Positions 1 to 8,779 of a DNA stretch of 64,000 nt are shown here, piece by piece. A program made the position numbers and the translations under genes. This DNA is from Lachnospiraceae bacterium (lineage in GTDB: Bacteria; Bacillota; Clostridia; Lachnospirales; Lachnospiraceae), in assembly GCA_022794265.1 (NCBI GenBank), contig JAAWEK010000001.1, forward strand, positions 1-64,000, read 5' to 3'. Numbering within the stretch: the first letter of the stretch is position 1; each line of letters begins with the position of its first letter. The notes under the pieces are model-generated. The model did not search any database. It worked only from the letters and a program-made list of their open reading frames with translations, and was not told the origin of the DNA.

Positions 1-1
1 G

Positions 2-2017
2 TTTCCAAGAAAATGTTATGTATTTAGTTCGAGCATTAATACTTGGAAAGAATTGCGCGCAACAACAAATGATTCCTGTGTTGCTATTTTGCATAAAGGG
101 AAAGTATGGACACTGGGTAGCAAAAGTGGTATTTTAGAGGCTTTTGCTGATAAAAATATTAGTGACATTGAGGAAATGGATATTCCAATATATATGATGA
201 AATTGGAACATTCAGATGTCATAGGCATGTTTTATGAGATTATAGCAAATAATTTATTAAGCATGGGTTTATCTTCATTTGGAAAAAATAAGTACTTTGA
301 TAAAAATAGCAGGCGTTCAAAAAACGATTGTTTTGTTTATGATGCAATTAAAATAGCGCTGTCATTTGTCGACGATAATGTAGTTATGAATTTATTGCCT
401 ACAGTTCATGTATTAAAAAATGATGAATCTCAATTAGAACGATTTGCGTATCAGAATGTTGTAAACAGCGAAATGTCGATGCTCTATAATAAACAGATGA
501 ACGAAAAGGTAGGAATATGGATACAGAAATTATCAAAGAATGGAAAAATAATTTTTGAATTAGGAAATGCTGTGTTGGAGTTTAATACGCAACGAATAAG
601 ATTTGCAGGAATAGGCAGTATCAATAAATGTTATCAAGCAAAGGAAACGGAACTTGCTTTTGATTATGAAAATGATAGGTGCGTAGCAGTTAATCAATTA
701 AAAGGGCTAATTAATTATGGACCATTAGAATCATATGCTAATCGAAGTGTCAGATTAGCAGTACTGTCGCCCAGAGAATGCGCAGAAGATATATGGAGAC
801 ACTTAAATGAACTAAATAAGCATCATGCAACAACGTTAAAACAGGATAAAGTTTTTTTGCCTGAATATATAGGATTTCAAGATGTGTTTAGATGCGGATT
901 GAATATTCCAAATGGAAATGACACAAAAAGATTTAGGGGTTATTCTTTAAGTGGGGCTTTAAAAGCAAATACTGAAGATTTTTTTAACGGTATTTGCCGA
1001 TATATTGATGCAATGGAAAGGGAAAAACATGAATTTGATGTTTTGGTAATTTATATCCCAAACCAGTTAAGTAAGATGAGAGAACTGAAAAATGAAAATG
1101 TTTATTTTGATTTGCATGATTCACTAAAAATATATTGTGCTGGTAAAGGTATTGTTACACAGATAATAGAAGAAAAATCAGTTCATACTAATAGTGATAG
1201 GGCAAAAATTATGTGGGGACTTTCTACTGCTATATATGCAAAGGCTGTTGGGAAATTATGGAAACCCAAGATGACAAGATATAACACGGCGTATATTGGT
1301 TTAAGTTAGGTACAATCAATAAAGAATAATGAAAAGGTATCAATTGGCTGCAGCCAGTTGTTTGATTCAGAAGGAAATGGCATGGAACTGTATTTGCGCC
1401 CACTAAAAGATCCACAGATTATACAAAAAAATCCGTATATGAGAAGTGGGGATGCGTGCCGCCTTATGAATAGTTTGAAAAGAATTTATGACGAATCGGT
1501 TCCTTTGCATAAACTAAATCGGATTGTAATACATAAGACAACACATTTTACAAAGGAAGAAATGGAGGGAATAACAAACGGGCTTGCAGGTGTGGATAAT
1601 ATTGAATTGTTACAAATTCAAGAATTTTCTGCATGGAGAGCTATAAGATTTCAGAATGAAATCGCAACACCATTTCCAATACAAAGAGGAACGGTTATTC
1701 CGCTTGACAAGGATACATTTTTAATCTGGACACATGGAAGTGTTCAGCATGATGAATTGGCTGGAAAAAACTTGAACTATTATAAAAATGGCAGAGGAAT
1801 ACCAGCTCCATTATTGGTAAAACGATTTATGGGGCGCTCATCGGCACAGGAATTGGTTGATGAAATTCTAATGCTTACTAAAATGAATTGGAATAGTGGA
1901 GACGGGTTATACAAAATACTGCCTGTAACGCTGGATTTTGCTAAGGCATTATCCCGTGTTGCTAAGCAAGACTTGGTGGTCTATGATAGACCGTATAATT
2001 TTAGATATTTTATGTAG
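2..2017 (+). pseudogene. Long prokaryotic Argonaute (PIWI protein), 5' end outside window, broken by one in-frame stop
   Basis: The frame is open from the first bases, so the N-terminus lies outside the window. About 670 residues are visible. Argonaute marks in order: a GLINYGP motif typical of the region before MID (near 700-720), a MID segment with GKGIVTQIIEEK (near 1140-1175) resembling the guide 5'-phosphate pocket, then PIWI with AYIGLS, RIVIHKTTHFTKEE and a C-terminal RPYNFRYFM. A TAG at 1307-1309 follows AYIGLS, but the same frame continues at once with VQSIKNNEKVSIGCSQLFD and runs to 2017, so a single substitution explains the break. Positions where active enzymes carry Asp appear as Ser (YIGLS) and Lys (IHK), so the PIWI was probably catalytically dead even when intact, as in long-B and effector-associated Argonautes. 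Effector partners, if any, would lie upstream. A split protein restarting at ATG 1382 (AAGGA six bases upstream) is possible but less likely. Confidence 0.78.
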
Positions 2018-2327
2018 GAATTATCAGTAATCAAGAATGAAATCTGTTAAAAGGAGCGACACCGAATGATATATATACAGAGAAAAAGATTCAATGATTC
2101 AGATATAATGACTGGAAGTAAAGGATATAATACTTGGTGAGGTAAGGAGTATGAAAGGAGAGAAGCAGATAATTTATAAGAATATTATATTTAAAGCGGA
2201 TCCTTTTTCATATGATTTGGTGTCTGAGAATAGAGCAAAAGCAATGAAAATATAAGAAATAAACAAATGTTCGTAATGAATCAAAAGATTACTGTGAATA
2301 ATCTAAAGCAGAAAGAGAGGCATCTGA
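2018..2327. other. Gap after the Argonaute with two tiny ORFs
   Basis: This 310-base A/T-rich stretch holds two short reading frames with plausible ribosome sites: 2066-2140 (24 residues, AAGGAG upstream) and 2151-2255 (34 residues, begins MKGEKQIIYKN, GTAAGGAGT upstream). Neither resembles a family I know. They may be decayed gene starts rather than genes. No clear terminator or promoter is visible. Confidence 0.3.
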
Positions 2328-3848
2328 ATGATACCATTAAAAATAGAAACTTTGTTAGAAGGGCGTGTTGTTGAACATGACCGTGTAGAATATAAAACGG
2401 GCTGGAATCCAAATGACATTATTCATTCTATTTGTGCTTTCGCAAATGACTATGATAATACCAATGGCGGATACATTGTCATAGGAGTAGAAGAGAAAAA
2501 TGGTATGCCAGTATTTCCGCTAAAAGGTGTCCCGAAGGAAAAGCTGGACGCTATCCAGCAGGAAATATTTCAATATTGCAATCAGATTATTCCACGGTAT
2601 ATTCCCAAAATAGAAGTGGTTGACTATAAGAATGAAGGGACATATTTGATATATCTGTGGTGTTCTGCAGGGGATAGTGGTCCGTATCAGGCGCCTAAAT
2701 CTGTGTATGTTGAAAGTGGCGAAAAAACAGATAAAAGTTTGAAATACTGGATTAGACCGGCATCGCTTACTACGGATGCGAAACGAGATGAAATCTCTGA
2801 ATTGTTTGACAAATTTAATTCTGTTCCATTTGATGACCGTGTAAACAGAAAAGCGAAAATTGATAATATCAGGAGAGGGTATCTTGAAGATTTTATCAGG
2901 AAGAGCAACAGTAGTCTGGTAATGGAATTGAATAGCAGTTCATTAGAGGAATTGTTGCTTGCACAGGAAGTTGCAAATGAGACAGATACAGAGTTGGATA
3001 TTAGAAATATCGGTGTATTGATGTTTACGGAATATCCGGAGAAGCTGATTCCGGGGGCGTATATTGAGCTGATAAGATTTCATTCAAAAGAAGCTGAGGC
3101 GTCTGATGATTTTACAGAAAAAACATTTACAGGACCGATATGGAAACAGGTTCAGGATGCTTTGGATTATATAAAGACAACGGTGATTGAGCAAAAAGTT
3201 GTAAAAGTGCAAGGTCAGGCAGAAGCAGAACGCTATTTTAATTATCCATACAATGCATTGGAAGAAACATTGGTAAATGCGGTATTTCATAAGTCTTATC
3301 GTGAACCGGAACCGGTGGAAATCCGTATATATGTGGACAGTATTCAGATACTGAATTATCCCGGACTTGCTAAATGGATTAATCTTGAGCGTTTTGCATC
3401 AGGTAAGGTGAAAGGTAGAAAGTATCGTAACAGAAGAATCGGTGAATTGTTTAAGGAGATTGACTTATCTGAAAAAAAAGGAACAGGCATTCCTAAAATA
3501 TTAAGAGAACTGAAACAGAATGGTTCGCCGGAGCCTGAATTTGATATGGATGAGGAAAGAACCTATTTGAATACGATTATTCGCATTAGAGACGGGTTTG
3601 AAAAAGAAGAGAAAATGTCCGAATCAATGTCCGAATCAATGTCCGAATCAATGTCCGAATTGGAAAGGGCAAGAATGCAGATTATTTTGATTTATTTGGA
3701 AACAAATAAAGAAATAAATAGTTCTGCTGCAGCGAAATTGTTGGAAGTCGAGATAAAGACGGCGAGTCGTTTACTGTTGAAAGCTGAAAAGCTAGATATC
3801 CTTAAAGGTGCTGGAAAAACAAAAAATAAGGTATATTTTAAAGAATAA
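2328..3848 (+). CDS. AlbA_2 / Schlafen-like putative DNA-binding ATPase (RecG-like, COG2865 type)
   Basis: A 506-residue protein. The N-terminal third carries the AlbA_2 signature (EYKTGWNP near residue 21, then NGGYIVIGVEE), shared by Schlafen proteins and transcription-regulator-like ATPases. The middle (about residues 300-410) has a GHKL-type ATPase segment: NALEETLVNAVFHKSY, then a KGTGIPKI motif. The C-terminus (about 445-506) looks like a winged helix. The linker between ATPase and winged helix is MSES repeated four times. The start ATG follows AGAGAGG. Such proteins often sit in defence or accessory islands and are proposed to regulate or restrict nucleic acids, but the function of this one is unknown. 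It is separated by about 310 bases from the broken Argonaute and has the same A/T-rich character. Confidence 0.8.
   Translation: MIPLKIETLLEGRVVEHDRVEYKTGWNPNDIIHSICAFANDYDNTNGGYIVIGVEEKNGMPVFPLKGVPKEKLDAIQQEIFQYCNQIIPRYIPKIEVVDYKNEGTYLIYLWCSAGDSGPYQAPKSVYVESGEKTDKSLKYWIRPASLTTDAKRDEISELFDKFNSVPFDDRVNRKAKIDNIRRGYLEDFIRKSNSSLVMELNSSSLEELLLAQEVANETDTELDIRNIGVLMFTEYPEKLIPGAYIELIRFHSKEAEASDDFTEKTFTGPIWKQVQDALDYIKTTVIEQKVVKVQGQAEAERYFNYPYNALEETLVNAVFHKSYREPEPVEIRIYVDSIQILNYPGLAKWINLERFASGKVKGRKYRNRRIGELFKEIDLSEKKGTGIPKILRELKQNGSPEPEFDMDEERTYLNTIIRIRDGFEKEEKMSESMSESMSESMSELERARMQIILIYLETNKEINSSAAAKLLEVEIKTASRLLLKAEKLDILKGAGKTKNKVYFKE
3615..3662 (+). repeat. 12-base tandem repeat inside coding sequence (4 copies)
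   Basis: The unit ATGTCCGAATCA occurs three times exactly and a fourth time with the last two bases changed, encoding MSES repeats in the linker of the AlbA_2 protein. Because 12 is a multiple of 3, copy-number change would lengthen or shorten the linker without breaking the frame. Confidence 0.95.
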
Positions 3849-3883
3849 TGCAAATCAATGTCATAAGAATGGATTAAGAAACC

Positions 3884-3911
3884 ATCTCCATCATCGAAAA
3901 ATGATGGAGAT
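3884..3911. terminator. Bidirectional terminator-like hairpin
   Basis: A perfect 11-base inverted repeat (ATCTCCATCAT / ATGATGGAGAT) with a 6-base loop lies between two convergent genes. Trailing T-runs are weak on both strands, so its efficiency is uncertain. Confidence 0.5.
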
Positions 3912-3924
3912 AGGAAGCAATGTG

Positions 3925-4176
3925 TTAATTAAATCTGTTCATAGTATCTACATATTCCCATAAGCCATTTGCCTGCAATGCAAACTTGGCATATGTAAGC
4001 GGAGAATCCTCTGCCAACCGGTAAAGATAGACAATATCACTTAGCTCGTCAAAGATGACTGTGGAATTGCATTCCTTGCAGGGGATAACAAGAATAGAAT
4101 TCTGACCAGTGTTGACAATGATGGAATTGATTGTAGATTCATACATACCAAACTGGAAATTAAGAATGTTATTCAT
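3925..4176 (-). CDS. DUF6061-like small hypothetical protein
   Basis: An 83-residue minus-strand protein beginning MNNILNFQFGMYES. The pattern of a short beta-rich N-terminus, a PCKECN segment and a C-terminal EDSPLTYAKFALQ helix resembles the DUF6061 family of small Firmicutes proteins, whose function is unknown. I chose ATG 4174-4176 over a TTG four codons upstream. No good Shine-Dalgarno site is visible for either. It is convergent with the AlbA_2 gene. The family assignment is from memory of the pattern and is tentative. Confidence 0.45.
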   Translation of the reverse strand: MNNILNFQFGMYESTINSIIVNTGQNSILVIPCKECNSTVIFDELSDIVYLYRLAEDSPLTYAKFALQANGLWEYVDTMNRFN

Positions 4177-4188
4177 GATGGAATCCAA

Positions 4189-4689
4189 CCGATTGAATTT
4201 GCTGTTACGAACAAAGGAGAGGCTACAGTAACAAGGTTAAATATTTTAGCGAAAACAAATGAAGCAACATATCTTGATAAAGAAATATCTTGTTAGTATT
4301 GATTTTTCAGATAAAAAAGCAAAACATTATTATATTAAAGCGGATACAAGGATAGAAGATTATAATTCATTGAATAATTTTAAATATATTGTTGTATATC
4401 CTGATATTGAACTGACACACAGTGATGAAGAAATGCGAGAATTCGAATTGATAAATGTTACAGAAGTGAATATTGAATCTCAAGATATAACACTGATTCT
4501 TTCGGATAAAGATAAGGTGGCAAATGTTCTTTCAGCAGTGGTTTTTCCAAGAAATGCAACATACCAATGCGAAATACTGGATTTTATATTTCTGGAAGTG
4601 ATAACAATAAGTATTCTGTAACACCATATTCTTTTTCATACTTAACTAAAATAAAAATTTATATCACAAACTATCCAATAATCAGATGA
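4189..4689 (+). pseudogene. Frameshifted remnant of an unknown gene
   Basis: Three plus-strand segments read as ordinary protein but in alternating frames. The first, to about 4300, contains PIEFAVTNKGEATVTRLNIL. A second in the +1 frame, from about 4259 to 4600, contains FSDKKAKHYYIKADTRIED and VVYPDIELTHSDEEMREFE. The third returns to the first frame up to the stop at 4687-4689 and contains GFYISGSDNNKYSVTPYSF. Two compensating indels in one ancestral gene explain this. The 5' end is missing and meets the start of the DUF6061-like gene. The middle segment alone (4259-4621, 120 residues) could still be translated. I do not recognise the family. Confidence 0.45.
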
Positions 4690-4723
4690 TTAAAATACTG
4701 TATATCGTTTTAACCGGAACTAC

Positions 4724-4752
4724 TTGCATTTTCATTCATTTAATATTAGAAT
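4724..4752 (+). promoter_or_regulatory. Predicted sigma-A promoter for the DUF1015 operon
   Basis: TTGCAT (4724-4729) and TAGAAT (4747-4752) are spaced by 17 bases, about 77 bases ahead of the DUF1015 start. A small CCCGG/CCGGG palindrome lies downstream near 4780. Confidence 0.5.
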
Positions 4753-4828
4753 AATTTTGATGACTGAATCAAAGAATAACCCGGACCGGGTTTGCGATAT
4801 CAAGCAAAAAACAAAGGAGACAAACAGT

Positions 4829-6064
4829 ATGGCAGTAATTAACCCTTTTCCATGTATAAAACCAACTAAAGAGATGGCTTCCAAAGTAGCGGCATTACCT
4901 TATGATGTATATAACCGCAAAGAAGCATGTGAGGCGGTGAAAGACAATACATATTCATTTTTAAGAATTGACCGGGCGGAGACGCAGTTTGACGATTCCG
5001 TGGATACCTATGATGAACGGGTATATTTAAAGGCAAAAGAACTTTTGGAAGCTATGAAGGCAGAAGGCGTTTATGTGAAAGAAGAAAAGCCTTGTTATTA
5101 TATATATGAACTGACCATGGACGGCAGGGTACAGACCGGGATTGTGGCTTGTGCCAGTATTGATGATTATGTGAATAATGTGATAAAAAAGCATGAAAAT
5201 ACAAGAGAAGATAAAGAATTAGACAGGATACGCCATGTGGATACCTGCAGCGCCCAGACAGGACCTATTTTTTTAGCTTACCGGAAAAATGACCGCATCA
5301 ATGAGGTAATCCGCCGGGTAAAGAAGCAGGACCCGGTTTTTTCGTTTACAGCAGAGGATGAAATCAGACATGTAGGGTATAGAATAGATAATTCAGAAGA
5401 TATCCGTATTATACAGGAGGAATTTTCAGGAATACAGGAAATATATATTGCAGATGGGCACCACAGAGCGGCATCCGCTGTGAAGGTAGGATTAAAACGA
5501 CGTCAGGAGACTCCGGGATATACGGGAGATGAGGAGTTTAACTTCTTCCTGTCTGTCTTATTTCAGGAGCAGGAACTTATGATTATGCCGTATAACCGTG
5601 TGGTAAAGGATTTGAATGGATTAACGGAAGAGGAATTTCTTGAACAAGTGGCAAAAACATTTGAAGTAAAAAAGATTGGAGACCGGGCGTTTGAGCCGGC
5701 GCAAAAAGAAAAAATTGCAATGTATATGGATGGAATCTGGTATGAACTGACGGCTAAAGCAGAGATATTAAGGGAAGACGCCGTAGAGGGACTGGATGTA
5801 TCTTTATTACAGAATAATGTTTTAAAAAACATTTTGGGAATTACAGACCCGCGAACTGACAAGCGGATTGATTTTATCGGCGGAATCCGGGGATTAAAGG
5901 AATTGGAACGCAGATGCCGGGAGGATATGAAAGTAGCCTTTGCCATGTATCCTACCTCCATACAGGAATTATTTGCGGTAGCAGATGCCGGACAACTGAT
6001 GCCGCCGAAATCCACCTGGTTTGAGCCGAAATTGAGAAGCGGGCTGTTTATACATGAAATATAA
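4829..6064 (+). CDS. DUF1015 family protein
   Basis: A 411-residue cytoplasmic protein matching the DUF1015 family by its start (NPFPCIKPTKEMASKVAALPYD cut here to its outline: a conserved PF..I.P region followed by LPYDV), KKHENTRE (near residue 125) and the hallmark IADGHHRAASA (near 210). Members are about 400 residues. In Clostridia they often accompany serine-biosynthesis genes, but the biochemical role is unknown. I chose ATG 4829 because AAAGGAGA lies eight bases upstream; the frame is open further 5', but that part is not conserved-looking. Its end overlaps the following Fur-family gene by 11 bases, so the two are probably co-translated. Confidence 0.85.
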   Translation: MAVINPFPCIKPTKEMASKVAALPYDVYNRKEACEAVKDNTYSFLRIDRAETQFDDSVDTYDERVYLKAKELLEAMKAEGVYVKEEKPCYYIYELTMDGRVQTGIVACASIDDYVNNVIKKHENTREDKELDRIRHVDTCSAQTGPIFLAYRKNDRINEVIRRVKKQDPVFSFTAEDEIRHVGYRIDNSEDIRIIQEEFSGIQEIYIADGHHRAASAVKVGLKRRQETPGYTGDEEFNFFLSVLFQEQELMIMPYNRVVKDLNGLTEEEFLEQVAKTFEVKKIGDRAFEPAQKEKIAMYMDGIWYELTAKAEILREDAVEGLDVSLLQNNVLKNILGITDPRTDKRIDFIGGIRGLKELERRCREDMKVAFAMYPTSIQELFAVADAGQLMPPKSTWFEPKLRSGLFIHEI

Positions 6065-6470
6065 TACAAGACAGCGGGAATTAATACTGGAATGTCTGAT
6101 GAATTCCGGCGGCAGACATATTACGGCAGAGGATATACTGGAGTATCTGAAAGAAAATGATACGCCAGTGGGAAAAAGCACGGTTTACCGTTATCTGGAG
6201 GCACTTACGGAGCAAAGTGCAATCCGGAAATATACCATAGAAGACGGCATTGGCGCCTGCTATCAGTATATCGGAAATCCCGGTGGCTGTCAGGAACATT
6301 ATCATCTGAAATGCAGCAAATGCGGACGTGTATTTCATGTATCCTGTGAGTTTATGGATGATATTAATTCTCATATTTTAAAAGCTCATGATTTCCGGGT
6401 AGACAGCGGAAAAACGGTATTTTACGGGATTTGTGGAGCATGTGGAAAAAGGGAAGAGAATATGGATTGA
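6054..6470 (+). CDS. Fur-family metal-responsive transcriptional regulator
   Basis: A 138-residue protein with the Fur layout: an N-terminal winged helix (TRQRELILECL, then GKSTVYRYLEALTE with the recognition helix near residues 42-55) and a C-terminal dimerisation/metal half with HYHLKCSKCGRVFHVSC and a final CGACG. The two CxxC pairs form the usual structural zinc site. Whether it senses iron, zinc, peroxide or another signal cannot be told from sequence alone. It overlaps the end of the DUF1015 gene and may regulate it. No SD is obvious at its ATG, which fits translational coupling. Confidence 0.88.
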   Translation: MKYNTRQRELILECLMNSGGRHITAEDILEYLKENDTPVGKSTVYRYLEALTEQSAIRKYTIEDGIGACYQYIGNPGGCQEHYHLKCSKCGRVFHVSCEFMDDINSHILKAHDFRVDSGKTVFYGICGACGKREENMD

Positions 6471-6497
6471 TTAATAAATAGTATTAAATGTTGACAT

Positions 6498-6544
6498 CCT
6501 ATGCTATAATAGTCAGAAATGACAGTAGCATAGGATTTGTTATT
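6498..6544 (+). promoter_or_regulatory. Extended -10 promoter embedded in an inverted repeat
   Basis: TGCTATAAT (6502-6510) is an extended -10 element. Its left part is also one arm of a perfect 8-base inverted repeat, CCTATGCT (6498-6505) and AGCATAGG (6537-6544). The repeat spans the likely start site, which suggests an operator or a hairpin at the very 5' end of the transcript. TTGACA at 6491 lies only 8 bases from the -10 and cannot be its partner. Confidence 0.45.
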
Positions 6545-6618
6545 TGAACAGAGACTTTGAACCAGACATTCATAAGTTTTGGAATTGCATTTAAAATCAG
6601 AATAAACAGAGGTGGACA

Positions 6619-7182
6619 ATGAAAAGAAAAAATTTATGGGAACAGGCGTTAATATTTGCAGCAGAAGCACATGATAAATCTTATCGGAAAGGAACCAGTT
6701 TACCTTATATTGTTCATCCTATAGAGGTTTCGTTTCTTGTAGCAGAACTGACTGATGATGAAGAAGTGATTGCGGCGGCCGCACTTCATGACATAGTAGA
6801 GGATACAGAATATACCATTGAGGATATCCGAATGCGGTTTGGAGCAAAAGTGGCATATTATGTGGCTGCGGAAAGTGAAAATAAGAGGAATGATATGAGC
6901 CGTGAGGACTCATGGAGGATTCGAAAACAGGAATTTCTGGACAAGCTGCCTGGGGAACCACTAGAAATAAAAATGATTGCATTGGCAGATAAATTATCCA
7001 ATATGCGTTCCACCATGCAGGAATACAAAAAAAGCGGGGATGCCGTATGGGAAAAATTTCATCAGAAAGATAAAAAACAACATCAATGGTATCATATGTC
7101 AATATTAAAGATACTGAGTGATTTTAGTGATAATGATTTGTGGAAAGAATACAAAGACTTATGTGAAACAATATTTAGATAA
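6619..7182 (+). CDS. HD-domain phosphohydrolase (RelA/SpoT-type HD_4)
   Basis: A 187-residue protein with HD-fold signatures: a His in YIVHPIEVSFLVAEL, the HD pair in AAALHDIVEDTEYT (near residue 57) and a later LADKLSNM metal-ligand Asp (near 122). This is the HD subtype found in the hydrolase half of (p)ppGpp enzymes and in stand-alone homologues (MESH1-like small alarmone hydrolases). No synthetase or regulatory domain is present. The natural substrate is unproven; nucleotide or alarmone hydrolysis is the best guess. The ATG follows AGAGGTGG. It is followed 24 bases later by the patatin gene in the same direction. Confidence 0.78.
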   Translation: MKRKNLWEQALIFAAEAHDKSYRKGTSLPYIVHPIEVSFLVAELTDDEEVIAAAALHDIVEDTEYTIEDIRMRFGAKVAYYVAAESENKRNDMSREDSWRIRKQEFLDKLPGEPLEIKMIALADKLSNMRSTMQEYKKSGDAVWEKFHQKDKKQHQWYHMSILKILSDFSDNDLWKEYKDLCETIFR

Positions 7183-7206
7183 AAGGTATTGAAAGGATGA
7201 TATAAA

Positions 7207-8046
7207 ATGGCAGGTTTAGTATTAGAAGGGGGAACATTGAGACCGATTTTCAGTTGTGGCGTCATGGATGCCCTGTTGGATAACAATATTATGTTTCCTT
7301 ATATCATAGGAGTTTCGGCAGGTATAACGGATGCATTTTCCTACGTTTCAAAGCAAAAGGAGCGAAATTTAAAAGTATTGGAAAAATACAGGCATGATAA
7401 GAGATATATTGGCTGGGGAAATTTCAGAAAATACAAGAGTCTCTTTGGGCTGGATTTTGTCTATGACCAGGTACCGAATACGTTGGAAGTATTTGACTGG
7501 GACACATTCCGGCAGTATAGCGGCAGAATTCTGGTAGGCGTAACCAATGCCAGAACCGGGCATATAGAATATATGGATGGAATGCAGCTGGATAATAAAT
7601 ATACCATGTTGCGGGCAACCTGTGCGATTCCACTGCTGTTTCCTCCGATTATGATAAACGGCACTCCTTATTATGACGGCGGACTGACGGCGCCAATTCC
7701 GATTAAACAGTCTATTATGGACGGAAATGAAAAAAATCTGATTATTCTTACCCGTACCAGAGATTACAAAAAAGAACTTAAAAAATCCAATATTATTGCC
7801 GCAGAAACGATGGAGAAAAAATATCCGAGAATTAAAAATATACTGCTGAAGCGCCATATCCGGTATAACAAAACGGTAGAATTTGTCAACCGTCTGGAAA
7901 AGGAAGGAAAAGCTTTGGTGCTTCGTCCGGAATATCCGCTGGACAGTCTGGAGAAAGATGTGGAAGTTCTGCGGCAAACCAATCAGATGGGATATGATAT
8001 GGCCATGAAGCGGATGGATGAAATAGCTTCAATTTTAAATCAATAG
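7207..8046 (+). CDS. Patatin-like phospholipase
   Basis: A 279-residue patatin-fold acyl hydrolase. The Ser nucleophile is in GVSAG (Ser37) and the partner Asp is in YYDGGL (about residue 157), forming the Ser-Asp dyad. The oxyanion stretch reads EGGTLRPIF, a variant of the usual GGGxRG, as seen in the bacterial subgroup with a C-terminal DUF6363-like region. The protein has no signal peptide and is expected to act on membrane lipids from the cytoplasm. GAAAGGATG precedes the ATG. It lies between the HD gene and the two-component system, all in one direction with short gaps. Confidence 0.85.
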   Translation: MAGLVLEGGTLRPIFSCGVMDALLDNNIMFPYIIGVSAGITDAFSYVSKQKERNLKVLEKYRHDKRYIGWGNFRKYKSLFGLDFVYDQVPNTLEVFDWDTFRQYSGRILVGVTNARTGHIEYMDGMQLDNKYTMLRATCAIPLLFPPIMINGTPYYDGGLTAPIPIKQSIMDGNEKNLIILTRTRDYKKELKKSNIIAAETMEKKYPRIKNILLKRHIRYNKTVEFVNRLEKEGKALVLRPEYPLDSLEKDVEVLRQTNQMGYDMAMKRMDEIASILNQ

Positions 8047-8095
8047 TTTTTGATTTCCGGATTTTGGAGATGAAATCTCAAAAAGGAGAAATGAA

Positions 8096-8767
8096 ATGGC
8101 TCTCATATATATTGTTGAGGATGATAAAAATATCAGTGAAATAGAATGTTTTGCGCTGAAAAACAGCGGACATACTGTAGAAGCTTTTGACAGCGGAAAA
8201 GCATTTTACAAAAAGATGACAGAAAAAATACCGGATTTGATTCTGCTGGATATTATGCTTCCGGATGAAGATGGTCTGGAAATACTTAAAAAGATTCGGA
8301 ATATACCGGAAACCAGACGAATACCGGTTATTATGGTCACTGCCAGAACAACGGAACTTGACAAAGTAAAAGGATTGGATTCCGGTGCGGACGATTATCT
8401 GACGAAACCCTTTGGAGTCATGGAACTGATATCCAGAGTCAAGGCATTGCTCCGAAGAAGCAATGGAATGGATGGAAATGATATATTGACGTTGGGAGAA
8501 ATCTTTCTGGACGGAGATAAGCATGTTGTTTATGTTAACAATGAACTTTGTGAACTGACATATAAAGAATATGAATTGTTAAGACTGCTGATGCAGAATC
8601 AGGGAATTGTACTGAAAAGGGACGTTATCATGGAACGAATCTGGAGTCTGGATTATGAAGGAGAATCCAGAACCCTGGATGTCCATATTAAGACGCTGCG
8701 TCAAAAATTAAAAACTGCAGGAGGACATATAAAGACCATCCGAAATGTGGGATATATTATGGAATAG
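8096..8767 (+). CDS. OmpR/PhoB-type response regulator
   Basis: A 223-residue response regulator. The receiver domain (residues 1-115) has the acidic pocket E8/D9, phospho-acceptor D52 (LLDIMLPDEDG) and the conserved Lys in LTKPFG. The C-terminal winged helix (about 130-223) has the OmpR-type ELTYKEYELLRLL and SRTLDVHIKTLRQKL recognition region. AAAGGAGAAATGAA holds the ribosome site. It is 12 bases from the kinase gene and two genes from the Na/Pi transporter, whose promoter carries a Pho-box-like array, so a phosphate-starvation role (PhoB/PhoP type) is likely. Confidence 0.9.
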   Translation: MALIYIVEDDKNISEIECFALKNSGHTVEAFDSGKAFYKKMTEKIPDLILLDIMLPDEDGLEILKKIRNIPETRRIPVIMVTARTTELDKVKGLDSGADDYLTKPFGVMELISRVKALLRRSNGMDGNDILTLGEIFLDGDKHVVYVNNELCELTYKEYELLRLLMQNQGIVLKRDVIMERIWSLDYEGESRTLDVHIKTLRQKLKTAGGHIKTIRNVGYIME

Positions 8768-8779
8768 GAGGTTTCTTCC

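Noticed and set aside
1382-2017. An independent gene for the C-terminal half of the Argonaute
   Set aside because: It begins in the middle of the PIWI fold in the same frame as the upstream part, so a stop mutation is simpler than a natural split.
3615-3662. A phase-variable on/off switch
   Set aside because: The unit is 12 bases, so copy change cannot shift the frame; only length variation is possible.
4021-4176. Extension of the plus-strand gene remnant back over the DUF6061-like gene
   Set aside because: The plus frame is open there, but the minus-strand protein resembles a known small family, so the plus text is probably a shadow.
5563-6069. A 168-codon minus-strand frame opposite the DUF1015 gene
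   Set aside because: Its composition mirrors the antisense of a well-supported gene and no start signal is present.
6491-6510. TTGACA followed by TATAAT as a standard promoter
   Set aside because: The spacing is only 8 bases. The -10 is better explained as an extended TGCTATAAT without this -35.
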